A stretch of DNA of 64,000 nucleotides. Origin: Gammaproteobacteria bacterium (GTDB taxonomy: Bacteria; Pseudomonadota; Gammaproteobacteria; UBA6429; Thiohalophilaceae). The DNA lies in contig JAJRZT010000082.1 in assembly GCA_024275115.1 (NCBI GenBank), forward strand, positions 62,001 through 126,000, written 5' to 3'. The notes below the pieces were generated by a model, which saw only the letters and a program-made list of their open reading frames with translations, was not told the DNA's origin and ran no database searches. This document shows, one piece after another, positions 8,681 to 18,370 of the stretch (the first letter of the stretch is position 1; every line of letters starts with the position of its first letter). A program made the position numbers and the translations under genes.

Positions 8681-10489
8681 ATGTCGATTAACCGTCGTGA
8701 ATTTATTCAAGTTATGGGTATGGCCGCAGCAGCAGGTATGGTGCCAGGTTGCAGCAAGTCCGATTCAGAAGGCAAGTCTGCCAGCACTGCAGCGGGCAAG
8801 TCCCCTGAAGATATTTATAATATTCCCAAGTTTGGTAATGCCACTGTAATGCATTTTACAGATTGTCATGCTCAACTTAATCCTATTTATTTCCGTGAGC
8901 CTAATGTCAACCTGGGTATTGGTGGGAGCCTTGGGCAACCTCCGCATTTAGTCGGCGATAAGTTATTAAACCACTTCGGAATTAAACCGAATACACTTGA
9001 AGCGCATGCGTTTACCTATTTAGGTTATGATCAGGCAGTAAAAAAATACGGTGCCGTGGGTGGTTTTGCACATTTACGTACTTTAGTTAAAAAATTACGC
9101 GCAGAAATGGGCCCTTCACTGTTAATTGACGGTGGTGACACGTGGCAAGGTTCTTATACTGCCTATAAGTCACGTGGTAGCGATATGGTGGGTGCCTGTA
9201 ACTTACTGGGCGTTGATGTAATGACCGGCCATTGGGAATTCACTTACCAAGATACGGAAGTGATTAAGAATACAAAAGACTTTAACGGTGACTTTGTTTG
9301 CCAAAATGTTTTTGTAAAAGACGATGCAGCATTCGATTATAAATTTGAAGACTTCGAAGATTACAATGAAAACACTCAACGTGCATTTAAACCTTATACA
9401 ATGAAAGATTTAGGTGGTGTGCGCGTTGCGGTGATTGGCCAGGCCTTCCCATATACACCTATAGCGAATCCACAGCGTTTTATTCCTGATTGGTCATTTG
9501 GTATTCGTGAATCAGAAATGCAAAACACGGTTGATATGGTACGTGAAAAAGAAAAACCGGATTTAGTGATTGTCATTTCGCACAACGGCATGGACGTTGA
9601 CCTGAAAATGGCATCGCAAGTTACCGGTATTGATGCCATCTTTGGCGGTCATACCCATGATGGTATCCCACAACCAACCGTTGTTAGTAATAAAGCGGGT
9701 AAAACGCTGGTGACTAATGCCGGTTCAAACGGTAAATTCCTTGGTGTAATGCAGTTCGACGTTAAAAATGGCAAGTTACAGGATTTCCGTTACCGCTTAG
9801 TACCTGTGTTTTCTAAAATGCTTGAAGCGGACAAAGAAATGCAAGCCTATATTGACAATGTGCGTAAGCCTTATTTGCCTATGCTGACTGAAGAATTAGC
9901 GGTTGCAGAATCGACCATGTATCGACGTGGTAATTTCAACGGTACCTTCGACCAGATTATTTGTGATGCGTTGCGTATTGTTAATGGTGCTGAAATTTCC
10001 CTGTCACCAGGCTTCCGTTGGGGGACTACCGTTCCTGAAGGGCAGGTGATCACCATGGATAACGTGATGGATCAAACGTGCTTAACTTACCCTGAAACAT
10101 ATGTGCGCCCAATGGCGGGTTCGGAGCTTAAACTTATTCTGGAAGACGTTGCCGATAATATTTTCAACACAGACCCATACTACCAGCAAGGTGGCGATAT
10201 GGTGCGTTTGGGTGGTCTGGATTACACCATTGACCCGCATAAAGACATTGGTCACCGTATTACCGAAATGCGTTTAGATGATGGCTCTGTTATTGAAGCA
10301 GATAAAAAATACAGCGTTTCAGGTTGGGCAACGGTTGGTTCTAAAGGACCGGGTGCCCCTATCTGGGATGTGGTTGCTGAATATTTGCGTGATGAAAAAG
10401 TGGCGAAAATTGGCAAGTTCAACACGCCGCATATTGTGGGTATGCAGAATAATCCGGGTATGAAAGATTACCTGGGTGCGACTAGCTAA
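8681..10489 (+). CDS. soxB: Thiosulfohydrolase SoxB
   Basis: Periplasmic dimanganese enzyme of the Sox pathway (602 aa) that hydrolyses the terminal sulfone of thiosulfate bound to SoxY and releases sulfate. The metallophosphatase fold is visible: HFTDCHAQ (D61, H63), DGGDTWQG near 150, the SoxB-type GHWEF near 183, and GGHTHDG near 322; a C-terminal 5'-nucleotidase-like domain follows. The N-terminus has a twin-arginine motif (NRREFI) and then VPGC, which could be a lipobox with C24. The ATG at 8681 has GAGGAG upstream; an upstream TTG at 8606 has none. No other sox gene is adjacent, so the pathway genes must be split, as in many gammaproteobacterial sulfur oxidisers. Confidence 0.95.
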   Translation: MSINRREFIQVMGMAAAAGMVPGCSKSDSEGKSASTAAGKSPEDIYNIPKFGNATVMHFTDCHAQLNPIYFREPNVNLGIGGSLGQPPHLVGDKLLNHFGIKPNTLEAHAFTYLGYDQAVKKYGAVGGFAHLRTLVKKLRAEMGPSLLIDGGDTWQGSYTAYKSRGSDMVGACNLLGVDVMTGHWEFTYQDTEVIKNTKDFNGDFVCQNVFVKDDAAFDYKFEDFEDYNENTQRAFKPYTMKDLGGVRVAVIGQAFPYTPIANPQRFIPDWSFGIRESEMQNTVDMVREKEKPDLVIVISHNGMDVDLKMASQVTGIDAIFGGHTHDGIPQPTVVSNKAGKTLVTNAGSNGKFLGVMQFDVKNGKLQDFRYRLVPVFSKMLEADKEMQAYIDNVRKPYLPMLTEELAVAESTMYRRGNFNGTFDQIICDALRIVNGAEISLSPGFRWGTTVPEGQVITMDNVMDQTCLTYPETYVRPMAGSELKLILEDVADNIFNTDPYYQQGGDMVRLGGLDYTIDPHKDIGHRITEMRLDDGSVIEADKKYSVSGWATVGSKGPGAPIWDVVAEYLRDEKVAKIGKFNTPHIVGMQNNPGMKDYLGATS

Positions 10490-10516
10490 AACCGGATTTT
10501 TAAATAGTCTGAAAAA

Positions 10517-10546
10517 AGCGCTGGCTGAAAAGTCAGTGCTTTTTTT
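10517..10546 (+). terminator. Terminator after soxB
   Basis: Stem AGCGCTGGCT (10517-10526) / AGTCAGTGCT (10531-10540) with a GAAA loop and two G-T pairs, preceded by an A-run and followed by seven T. The A-run on the other side could make it work in both directions. Confidence 0.85.
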
Positions 10547-10556
10547 ATGAAATTTT

Positions 10557-10746
10557 TTAACCACAACGAACACGAAGGACACAACGAAAAAATGACCATT
10601 GTAGAGTAAACTCAAGAACTATCTCTCCTTCTTTTATCTATAATTAATGGTAAGTTATTACGGAAAGAGCCCCACATGATTATCTTTTCGTTGTGTACCC
10701 AAAACGCTTTGCGGGGCAGGCTCTCCTTCGTGTTCGTCGTGGTTAA
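10557..10746. repeat. Inverted-repeat element B1
   Basis: The left arm (10557-10590) begins TTAACCACAACG and ends CACAACGAAAA; the right arm (10685-10746) is its complement but is split by about 28 bases containing ACCCAAAACGCTTTGCGGGG. It belongs to the same family as 19833-19993, 38363-38500 and 46712-46892. It lies between the convergent genes soxB and hemH. Confidence 0.8.
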
Positions 10747-10958
10747 TGTGCGATCAGGTGGTTTAGTTGAAACTCGAAATTTGGCAGATAAATCCATTTA
10801 CGATGTGATTGAAGGGGAACTGTAATCACCTTCGGAGGTACGCCACTTTCCTCGTAAGAGTAGCTCACTACCAGGGTGAGATTACCCAACTGGACCGGCG
10901 ATTTCCCAGCTGCCCAGGTGACTACAGATAACAATATTATAGCCCCAAACAACCTCAA
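10743..10958 (-). CDS. Doubtful small secreted-protein frame
   Basis: An open frame of 71 codons from a TTG. The first 18 residues look like a signal peptide (hydrophobic, ending WAAGKS), followed by a short beta-rich stretch. There is no ATG or clear ribosome site, and the frame ends inside repeat B1. It could be the remnant of a longer gene or chance. Confidence 0.2.
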   Translation of the reverse strand: MRLFGAIILLSVVTWAAGKSPVQLGNLTLVVSYSYEESGVPPKVITVPLQSHRKWIYLPNFEFQLNHLIAH

Positions 10959-11190
10959 AACATACTTTAAAGCACCTTTTAAGTCACTTAAAAGCCGTTT
11001 ATAATGGCAATTAAGGGATCATTTTTTACCAGTAAACATACTAATAATTGCCGGTAAAAAACGTTTTTTTGATTATTTTGTTTCAAACTGAACCTAAAAC
11101 TATTTTAGGCATAAAATGACGTAAGTTTCTGTTTTTTCTTTTAATTTTTCTTTTTTTCGTAATTATTCATTTGATTCAATATCATCACCA
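10959..11190. other. AT-rich spacer between soxB and hemH repeats
   Basis: No gene is supported here. There is a 9-bp inverted repeat TTTTTTACC (11022-11030) / GGTAAAAAA (about 11053-11061) and next to it the palindrome AAAAAACGTTTTTT, which may end transcription weakly. Together with the flanking repeats this makes a 774-base gap between soxB and hemH. Confidence 0.5.
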
Positions 11191-11270
11191 CCCCACATGA
11201 TTATCTTTTCGTTGTGTACCCAAAACGCTTTGCGGGGCAGGCTCTCCTTCGTGTTCGTTGTGGTTAATGT
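11191..11270. repeat. Solo right half of element B, 80-bp duplicate of 10670-10749
   Basis: An 80-base segment nearly identical to 10670-10749; the only difference I see is TCGTCGTGG against TCGTTGTGG. The left arm of the element is absent here. The end of the repeat supplies the stop codon and last residues of hemH (stop at 11264-11266). Confidence 0.85.
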
Positions 11271-12355
11271 TTATTTTTAGCGCTGAGCTGTGCTGCTAAT
11301 TTTTGAGTCAATTTTGAATCAGTCGGAGCTTGCTGTTGTTGCCATAAACTAATTTGTGGCTCAACCAGCGATGCCATCATTTCAATATGTTCGTCAGCGT
11401 CATTCAGTGCGGGAATATAGTGATAGTTCTCGCCACCCGCATCGATAAAAATTTCCCTGTTCTGCATATTAATTTCTTCAAGTGTTTCCAGACAGTCTGC
11501 TGAAAAACCGGGGCAAACAATGTGTACATTTTTAATGCCCTGTTCAGCCCATTGTAATAAAGTTTTATCGGTGTAAGGCGTAAGCCATTCTTCAACGCCC
11601 ATGCGTGACTGAAAGCTGATGGCCCATTGTTGCTCATTAAGCCCTAATTCTTTTGCCAGTAAGCGCGCTGTTTTCTGGCATTCGCAAAAGTAAGGGTCGC
11701 CTGCGGCAAGGTAAGACTTTGGCAGGCCATGAAACGAGAGTAATAATTTTTCCGGTTGTGGCTGTTGTTGCCATGTTGTTCGTATTGAACAGGCCAGTGC
11801 TTTTATATATTGCGGTTTGTCATGGTAGTGATTAATAAACTCAATCGTGGGTAAAAATCGCCAGCCTTTAAACGCTTTTGCAACGGCATCAAAAATAGAA
11901 GCGGTGGTGGTTGCCGAATATTGCGGGTATAAAGGTAAAATAACAATTTTGTCGACATTATCGTTTCGAAGTGAATCTAAGGCTTGCTTAATTGATGGTT
12001 TACCGTAACGCATGCCTAATGCAACGGATATATTATTCTGTTTTGAATCGAAAAGCTGCTGTAGTTTTTTTGTTTGCTGCTGGCTTATGGTCAGTAAAGG
12101 GGAGCCTTTTTCTGTCCATATTTGCTGATAGGCATGGGCGGCTTTGCGGGGTCGAAGGCGTAAGATAATGCCATGTAACACCAACCACCAAAGCCAGCGG
12201 GGCTTATCAATGACGCGTGGGTCACTTAAAAATTCATTCAGATAACGGCGCACGGCCGAGGTGGTGGGGGCATCCGGTGTACCCAGGTTGACCAGTAAAA
12301 CACCGGTTTTAAAACCTTGTGCGTGGTTGAAGGGTGTTTTTTTGTCAGACGGCAT
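11264..12355 (-). CDS. hemH: Ferrochelatase
   Basis: Inserts Fe2+ into protoporphyrin IX in the last step of protohaem synthesis (363 aa, membrane-associated). Visible signatures: GVLLVNLGTPDAP near the N-terminus, the catalytic-histidine motif LLSFHGLPKSYL, DPYFCEC, and CPGFSADCLETLEEI near the C-terminus. The ATG at 12355 with TAAGG upstream is chosen; a longer frame from 12520 would translate through dispersed repeat A2 and has no family support. The last codons and stop lie inside a copy of repeat B, so the natural C-terminus may have been replaced. Confidence 0.95.
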   Translation of the reverse strand: MPSDKKTPFNHAQGFKTGVLLVNLGTPDAPTTSAVRRYLNEFLSDPRVIDKPRWLWWLVLHGIILRLRPRKAAHAYQQIWTEKGSPLLTISQQQTKKLQQLFDSKQNNISVALGMRYGKPSIKQALDSLRNDNVDKIVILPLYPQYSATTTASIFDAVAKAFKGWRFLPTIEFINHYHDKPQYIKALACSIRTTWQQQPQPEKLLLSFHGLPKSYLAAGDPYFCECQKTARLLAKELGLNEQQWAISFQSRMGVEEWLTPYTDKTLLQWAEQGIKNVHIVCPGFSADCLETLEEINMQNREIFIDAGGENYHYIPALNDADEHIEMMASLVEPQISLWQQQQAPTDSKLTQKLAAQLSAKNKH

Positions 12356-12441
12356 AAGCCTTAATTCTACTGTTAGCGCCCGATAGATGCAATCAACCAA
12401 ATGCAAACATATCGATAGCCAGATACCGGTTAAAGCAATTA

Positions 12442-12500
12442 ATCTAAATTCCCCGTCCGCTTGCGGCGGGCACAAAACCGTTGACGATATATAATTGATT
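12442..12500 (+). repeat. Dispersed repeat A, internally deleted copy A2
   Basis: Matches both ends of the copy in the clpB leader (TTAATCTAAATTCCCCG... and ...ACGATATATAATTGATT) but lacks the 64-base middle with the 12-bp stem. The GC-rich first hairpin is kept (12451-12470). It stands between the divergent genes hemH and the DUF2914 gene. Confidence 0.8.
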
Positions 12501-12579
12501 CGCAGTGTGATAGCTGTCACAGCTAAGTTGGTTATTAAGCGTATCCTCTTTGTTCTTATTTATATCGAGAGGATGCATT

Positions 12580-13311
12580 ATGAAAATCACGTTAAAACAA
12601 AATTTACTGGCGCTATTTGCACTCGTGTTTATATCTCAGCCTGTTTTTGCCGAGGGCATGGCAGGTTCCGCAGGAAACACTATGTCAGAAGGTGGCCATA
12701 CTGGCATGGCTGAAAATATGGATACCAAAAATACTGGAGCAGATAAAACGATGCCTCAGCATGATCAGAACCCGATGGGTAAGACGTCGGATATGGGAAT
12801 GAAAACCCCAACTGAAAATACATCACCAGCGCAATCAGCAGAGGCAGCAGAAGAAATGGCCGGCTTTTCACGCGGTACGGTTGCCCGCTCTGTTTTTACA
12901 ACATTGGTCGATAACCGGGAGCCGGTTGATAAAGTACAGCAAGTACCACAACAAAAGAATGACATTACTTACTTCACAGAACTTCGAGATATGTCAGGCC
13001 AAACTGCAAAGCACCGCTGGGAATTTAAAGGTAAAATTATTTCGGAAGTAAAATTTAATGTGCGCGGTCCACGCTGGCGTGTTTGGTCTAAAAAAAGTTT
13101 TGTCCCCGGCTGGTCGGGCGACTGGAAAGTTTCAGTTATTAATGGTGTTGGTGAAGTTATTTCAGAAGAGGTGATTGCCTATGCTGAACCGACAGAAATG
13201 ATGAGCACTGACAATGCTGCGGATACAGAACAACTGAATTCAAATATAGATACTAATAATAAATTAACCCCCCCTGATGTGGGCGTGCCTGAAACACTTA
13301 CAGCACAGTAA
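12580..13311 (+). CDS. Secreted DUF2914 protein with Met-rich segment
   Basis: A 243-aa exported protein. The signal peptide spans residues 1-24 (cleavage after VFA). Residues about 27-95 are low-complexity and rich in Met with some His (motifs TGMAENM, MPQHD, PMGK, DMGMK). The C-terminal part (about 105-215) fits the DUF2914 family: FTTLVDNREPV, HRWEFKGK, PRWRVWSKKSF, GDWKVSVINGVGEVI. The ATG at 12580 is preceded by GAGAGGA. DUF2914 has no established function; the Met-rich segment could bind copper, which is inference. A terminator follows. Confidence 0.8.
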   Translation: MKITLKQNLLALFALVFISQPVFAEGMAGSAGNTMSEGGHTGMAENMDTKNTGADKTMPQHDQNPMGKTSDMGMKTPTENTSPAQSAEAAEEMAGFSRGTVARSVFTTLVDNREPVDKVQQVPQQKNDITYFTELRDMSGQTAKHRWEFKGKIISEVKFNVRGPRWRVWSKKSFVPGWSGDWKVSVINGVGEVISEEVIAYAEPTEMMSTDNAADTEQLNSNIDTNNKLTPPDVGVPETLTAQ

Positions 13312-13329
13312 ATAAGTTTGTTAAGCAAG

Positions 13330-13359
13330 AAATGCTCCATTTTATGGGGCATTTTTTTT
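13330..13359 (+). terminator. Terminator after the DUF2914 gene
   Basis: Stem AAATGCTCCAT (13330-13340) / ATGGGGCATTT (13344-13354) with one T-G pair, followed by a run of T. Confidence 0.85.
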
Positions 13360-13513
13360 GCGTGTAATATTATAGCTTTAGCATAGTGAATTAAATTTAT
13401 AGCTGAAGTGTTAATTTTTTGGCTGTTAATATTCACACTGCAAGTGGAATAAAAGCATGCTAGGGTTAAATTACGTAGGTTATCTCATTAAAAATTAATA
13501 GGGGGATTGGGTT

Positions 13514-13783
13514 ATGACAACACCATTTGAACCAACTATTGGCCAATGGTACCAGGATGACGAACAGCGTATTTTTGAGGTGGTTGCCTGGGATCTTGAT
13601 GCGATAGAAATTCAGTACTTCGATGGCGATGTGGATGAATTTGATATGGAGGTCTGGTATATGCTAAATATTCTTCCTGCCGCCGAACCGAATGATGGCA
13701 CTGGCCCATTCGATGAAATCGAAAGTGATGAACTAACTCATTTACAAAATAATTATTTACCGGCTAGCTGGCGTTACCATTAA
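13514..13783 (+). CDS. Small acidic hypothetical protein
   Basis: An 89-aa cytosolic protein with no signal peptide and many Asp and Glu residues. The pattern PTIGQWYQDDEQRIFEVVAWD...IEIQYFDGDVDEFD recalls short uncharacterised gammaproteobacterial proteins (I believe the DUF6763 type, not certain). The start ATG at 13514 is preceded by AGGGGGA. Function unknown. It converges with ettA 28 bases downstream. Confidence 0.65.
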   Translation: MTTPFEPTIGQWYQDDEQRIFEVVAWDLDAIEIQYFDGDVDEFDMEVWYMLNILPAAEPNDGTGPFDEIESDELTHLQNNYLPASWRYH

Positions 13784-13811
13784 AAAGGGGTTTTAATCGG
13801 GCAAGCCATTT

Positions 13812-15485
13812 TTAGGCATTAATTTTTTTGTATTTAATACGGTGGGGTTGTTTGTAATCATCACCGAGTCGGCGTTTTCGGTCGGCTTCATAATCTGCAT
13901 AGTTACCTTCAAACCAGACCACTTTACTGTCACCTTCATAGGCCAGGATGTGGGTCGCTATGCGATCTAAAAACCAGCGATCGTGTGATATAACAACCGC
14001 CGAGCCGGGAAAGTCCAGAATCGCTTCCTCTAATGCGCGTAAGGTTTCCACATCTAAATCATTGGTGGGCTCATCGAGCAGTAACAGGTTACCGCCACTG
14101 CGTAATAGCTTGGCGAGATGCACTCGGTTGCGTTCACCACCGGATAAATCACCCACACGCTTTTGCTGGTCGCTGCCTTTAAAGTTAAACCGGCCAACAT
14201 AGGTGCGAGAAGGAACAACGTAAGTGCCAATGGTAATGTTATCCGCGCCGTCAGAAATTTCTTCCCAGACGGTTTTATCACCCGCGAGTGTGTCACGCGA
14301 TTGATCCACGTAAGCAATTTTAACGGTTTCGCCAATGTGCAAACTGCCGCTGTCCGGTTGCTCTTCGCCTGCAAACATTTTAAACAGCGTTGTTTTACCA
14401 GCACCGTTGGCGCCGATAATGCCGACGATACCGCCGCGTGGTAAATTAAAACTGAGGTCGTCAAATAGCAGTTTGTCGCCAAACGCTTTTGAAATAGATT
14501 CAGCTTCAACCACTAAGTCACCTAAGCGCGGGCCGGGTGGAATATACAGGTCATGGGTTTCGCTGCGCTGCTGGTATTCTTTTGATGACAATTCTTCAAA
14601 GCGCGCCAACCGTGATTTGCTTTTTGCATGGCGGCCTTTGGGTGCTGTTTTAACCCATTCCAGTTCCGCCTTCATGGCTTTACATCGAGCCGATTCCTGT
14701 TTTTTCTCGGTTTCCAGACGTTTTTCTTTTTGTTCCAGCCAGGATGAATAATTGCCTTCCCATGGAATACCGTGGCCGCGATCCAGTTCTAAAATCCAGC
14801 CGGCCACATTATCCAGGAAATAACGGTCATGGGTTACGGCCACCACGGTGCCCGTGTAGTCGTGTAAAAAGCGTTCCAGCCAGGCAACTGATTCGGCATC
14901 GAGATGGTTGGTGGGTTCATCCAGTAACAACATATCGGGGTTAGACAGCAATAAACGGCACAAGGCAACGCGGCGGCGCTCACCGCCTGACAGGGTTGTT
15001 ACATCCGCATCCCACGGGGGAAGGCGTAACGCATCGGCAGCAATATCTAACTTTCGGTCGAGTTCCCATGCACCGGCAGCATCAATCGCATCCTGTAGTT
15101 TGCCCTGTTCCGCCAGTAAATCATTCATTTCATCATCCGACATCGGTTCAGAAAACTTCATACTAATGTCATTAAATGTGTTGAGCTGGTTGATAATTTC
15201 CTGAACGCCCTCTTCAACATTGCCACGCACGTCTTTGTCGGGGTTGAGCTGGGGTTCCTGAGGCAGGTACCCAACATTGATACCGGTTTGCGGACGCGCT
15301 TCACCTTCGTAGTCTTTATCAATGCCCGCCATAATGCGAAGTAATGTGGATTTACCAGAACCATTTAAACCCAGAACACCAATTTTGGCGCCAGGAAAAA
15401 AGGATAAGGAGATATCTTCGAGGATTCTTCGCTTTGGCGGAACAATTTTGCCCACTTGACTCATGGTGTAAATATATTGCGCCAT
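13812..15485 (-). CDS. ettA: Energy-dependent translational throttle protein EttA
   Basis: ABC-F protein (557 aa) that binds the ribosomal E site and gates entry into elongation according to the ATP/ADP ratio. First nucleotide-binding domain: Walker A GLNGSGKS (39-46), signature LSGGE (164-168), Walker [13 protein letters not shown] (about 185-196), with the EttA 'arm' insertion at about 95-140. A charged linker follows, then the second domain with [16 protein letters not shown] and [12 protein letters not shown]. There are no membrane segments, so it is not a transporter. N-terminus [13 protein letters not shown] is typical. Confidence 0.97.
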   Translation of the reverse strand: MAQYIYTMSQVGKIVPPKRRILEDISLSFFPGAKIGVLGLNGSGKSTLLRIMAGIDKDYEGEARPQTGINVGYLPQEPQLNPDKDVRGNVEEGVQEIINQLNTFNDISMKFSEPMSDDEMNDLLAEQGKLQDAIDAAGAWELDRKLDIAADALRLPPWDADVTTLSGGERRRVALCRLLLSNPDMLLLDEPTNHLDAESVAWLERFLHDYTGTVVAVTHDRYFLDNVAGWILELDRGHGIPWEGNYSSWLEQKEKRLETEKKQESARCKAMKAELEWVKTAPKGRHAKSKSRLARFEELSSKEYQQRSETHDLYIPPGPRLGDLVVEAESISKAFGDKLLFDDLSFNLPRGGIVGIIGANGAGKTTLFKMFAGEEQPDSGSLHIGETVKIAYVDQSRDTLAGDKTVWEEISDGADNITIGTYVVPSRTYVGRFNFKGSDQQKRVGDLSGGERNRVHLAKLLRSGGNLLLLDEPTNDLDVETLRALEEAILDFPGSAVVISHDRWFLDRIATHILAYEGDSKVVWFEGNYADYEADRKRRLGDDYKQPHRIKYKKINA

Positions 15486-15709
15486 TATTTTTATGCCTTT
15501 TTTGTCGTTAAATTACAATGCGGATACTAACATTTTGTATATTGAAAATGTATTGTATTTCAAATTATTGATTTTACTGGTATTTATAGAGGTTGGTCGT
15601 GTGAACTTAAGTTTTTCATATTTCTACCGATATAAATAGAAATAATCTAAAGCTATCAAAGAAGAAATAATAAAACCAGGAATGCAAAATTATTTAGGAG
15701 CTGTCTGCT

Positions 15710-17290
15710 ATGAAGAACAATCTCCCTGTTAATGATACTGAACATGAATTAGCTGATAATGAAGTTATTATATCTGCTACGGATTTAAAAGGTGCTATTA
15801 CGCGTACCAATGAAACATTTAAGACCATTAGTGGATTCAGTGATGAAGAACTTTTTGGTAAAAACCATAATGTAGTACGCCACCCCGACATGCCACCGGC
15901 TGCTTTTGCAGATTTGTGGAATACAATGAAACAGGACAAACACTGGATGGGGATTGTTAAAAACCGTTGCAAAGACGGTAGTTTTTATTGGGTTGATGCT
16001 TTTGTTACTCCCTTATTGGAAAATGGAAAAATATTGGGTTATAACTCTACGCGGGTTAAAGCTGATAAGGAGGCCATTAATCGAGCCAAAAAACTTTATC
16101 AGGCCATTTGGGCTAATAAATTAAAATTACCAAAATTTAAACCGGATTATGCAGTTAAGCTAACCGGGTTATTTAGTAGTTTGCAACTTATTGCACTGGC
16201 CAGTTTATTTTTTAGTGCTCAGATATCAATGTTGGCAGCAGCAGTTGTCTGGATATCGGTTAGTGTATTGGGTTACTTCCTTGCAAAAATGTTATTAAAG
16301 CCGATAGCAATATTAGCTGCACAGGCTCGGGCCGATATTCATAACCCATTGGCTCAATATATTTATACAGGGCGGCATGATGAAGCAGGGCAGATAGAAC
16401 TATCGAAAAAAATGCTTGCTGCCATGAACCGTACCAACCTTAAACGTCTGGATGAAGTGAGTGGAAAGCTGACAAACCATGCGGCGGACACGGCAGATTT
16501 AGTAGGGGATACACGTAAGGGTATTCAGAGACAGTTATCTGAAATTGAACAAGTTGCAACGGCAATGAATGAAATGACAGCGACGGTGCAGGAAGTTGCT
16601 CGTAATACCCAAAGTGCATCGGAGGTAGCTAATAGTGCAAATGAGCAAGCCGGTATTGGTGTCGCAAAAATCTCTGCTACAGTACAGGTAATCGAATCAT
16701 TGTCGGCCGATATTAAAGAAACAGAGCAATCTATACAGGAATTGGCCGATAATAGTGTTGAAATTGGTTCGGTACTCGATGTGATTAAAGGCGTTGCCGA
16801 GCAAACCAATTTACTGGCATTAAATGCGGCTATTGAAGCGGCGCGGGCTGGTGAACAGGGGCGTGGCTTTGCGGTGGTAGCCGATGAAGTGCGCACGCTG
16901 GCGAGCCGGACTCAGAAGTCAACGAAAGAAATCCAGACGATGATCGAGAAAATTCAGCAGGGAACCCAAAGTGCCGTGGATAAAATGGCCGATGTGCGAC
17001 AACGTTCTAATGAAGGGATGGAAAATGTGATGACTTCATCCGATGCCATTCAGGAGATGAAAAAGGCTGTTGAAACAATGAGTAGCCTGAATATTCAAAT
17101 TGCCAGTGCGGCTGAAGAGCAAAGTGTAGTGAGTGGGACGATTGCCGAGAATATTGAGAATATTAGTATGGTTTCACAATCAACGGATACAACCGCGACT
17201 GAAATGTTAGCAACGACGCAAGATTTATCTGAGCTTGCCAATAATATCCACACTATGATTAACCAGTTCGAAGAAGCAATAAAACAATAA
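15710..17290 (+). CDS. PAS-domain methyl-accepting chemotaxis protein (Aer-like)
   Basis: A 526-aa chemoreceptor. A PAS domain at about residues 12-125 ([42 protein letters not shown]) has the form seen in the FAD-binding aerotaxis receptor Aer. Two closely spaced hydrophobic helices follow (about 147-190), and then the cytoplasmic signalling domain with the invariant hairpin tip [20 protein letters not shown]. There is no large periplasmic domain. It probably senses redox state or oxygen from the cytoplasm; FAD binding is inferred. AGGAG precedes the ATG. It is transcribed alone. Confidence 0.9.
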   Translation: MKNNLPVNDTEHELADNEVIISATDLKGAITRTNETFKTISGFSDEELFGKNHNVVRHPDMPPAAFADLWNTMKQDKHWMGIVKNRCKDGSFYWVDAFVTPLLENGKILGYNSTRVKADKEAINRAKKLYQAIWANKLKLPKFKPDYAVKLTGLFSSLQLIALASLFFSAQISMLAAAVVWISVSVLGYFLAKMLLKPIAILAAQARADIHNPLAQYIYTGRHDEAGQIELSKKMLAAMNRTNLKRLDEVSGKLTNHAADTADLVGDTRKGIQRQLSEIEQVATAMNEMTATVQEVARNTQSASEVANSANEQAGIGVAKISATVQVIESLSADIKETEQSIQELADNSVEIGSVLDVIKGVAEQTNLLALNAAIEAARAGEQGRGFAVVADEVRTLASRTQKSTKEIQTMIEKIQQGTQSAVDKMADVRQRSNEGMENVMTSSDAIQEMKKAVETMSSLNIQIASAAEEQSVVSGTIAENIENISMVSQSTDTTATEMLATTQDLSELANNIHTMINQFEEAIKQ

Positions 17291-17453
17291 TAACCTTTAG
17301 GAACAAATAGTTAATATTAATAGTTGTGTTATTCTTGTACCTGTTTAATAGTGGGTGCTTCCTGTTTGTGTTAATCCTTGCTAATATACTTGTCTTAAAT
17401 TCTCTCAATGTCGTTATAGATACAATCAATAATTAATATGGGGCTCAAATATC

Positions 17454-18353
17454 ATGGCTGATCGACGTTTACAGGTCTTTCACACGGTTGCTCGCTTACT
17501 CAGTTTTACCAAGGCAGCAGATGAACTTCATATGACCCAACCGGCGGTCACATTCCAGGTTCGCCAGTTAGAAGAGCAGTTCAACACCCGGTTGTTTGAC
17601 CGGACTCATAACCGGATTAGTTTAACCGAAGCGGGTCACCGTGTTTTTGAATCTGCCGGAAAAATATTCCAGTTGTATGCCGAAATGGATAATTCTGTTC
17701 GTGAATTAACCGGTGATATCAGTGGTATTTTAATTTTGGGTGCCAGCACCACGATTGCCGAATATATGTTGCCTGTTTTATTAGGTGATTTTAAAGAAAA
17801 ATTCCCCGATGTGGTTATTCGTTTAAAAGTGGCTAATACCGATGGTATTGTTTCTCAGGTTGAAAACAATATGATTGACCTCGGTGTGGTCGAGGCGCCA
17901 GTGAGCAACAAGAACCTGGTGGTTGAAAAATGCCGAGAGGATGAGTTAGTGCTGATTGTTCCACTTAATCATCCGCTTGCCAATAATGATGTTGTTTCTT
18001 TAGCTGAAATTACCAAGTACCCTTTTATTTGCAGGGAAGAAGGTTCAGGTACGCGTGAAGTTTTGATAGAAAGCATGCATGCAGCCGGGATCAGTAATAC
18101 AGATTTGAGCGTTTCAATGGAATTAGGTAGTTTAGAAGCGATAAAAGGCGCGGTAGAAGCAGGTATGGGGGTTTCTGTTTTATCCAGTGCCACCATCGTA
18201 AAAGAACTTAAGCTGGGCAGCCTCGTTGCCATTAAACTTGACCCGCCTTTAACCCGCCCGTTTTCGTTTGTGCACCAAAAACAAAAATTCAGGGTTCGTG
18301 CAATGGATGAACTGCTGAACTTTGCACGTAATTATTGCACTAATCACCCATAA
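17454..18353 (+). CDS. LysR-family transcriptional regulator
   Basis: A 299-aa activator/repressor with the N-terminal winged helix-turn-helix (about 1-62: LLSFTKAADELHMTQPAVTFQVRQLEEQFNTRLFDR) and a C-terminal ligand-binding domain (about 88-295; ICREEGSGTREV, GVSVLSS). It resembles CysB/CysL-like members that respond to small sulfur or nitrogen metabolites, but the ligand cannot be read. It precedes a 127-aa gene by 17 bases and then a PerM-type transporter gene, on the same strand. Confidence 0.9.
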   Translation: MADRRLQVFHTVARLLSFTKAADELHMTQPAVTFQVRQLEEQFNTRLFDRTHNRISLTEAGHRVFESAGKIFQLYAEMDNSVRELTGDISGILILGASTTIAEYMLPVLLGDFKEKFPDVVIRLKVANTDGIVSQVENNMIDLGVVEAPVSNKNLVVEKCREDELVLIVPLNHPLANNDVVSLAEITKYPFICREEGSGTREVLIESMHAAGISNTDLSVSMELGSLEAIKGAVEAGMGVSVLSSATIVKELKLGSLVAIKLDPPLTRPFSFVHQKQKFRVRAMDELLNFARNYCTNHP

Positions 18354-18370
18354 TACTAAAGGATACGCTC

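Noticed and set aside
10557-11270. Repeats as a CRISPR array
   Set aside because: Only two long, unequal copies with inverted arms; no short regular repeats and spacers and no cas genes in the window.
12356-12520. Upstream extension of hemH by 55 codons
   Set aside because: It would translate through dispersed repeat A2; the family N-terminus begins near the ATG at 12355.
14054-14509. 151-codon minus-strand frame within ettA
   Set aside because: Shifted frame of the real ettA gene on the same strand; the ettA frame is conserved over its whole length.
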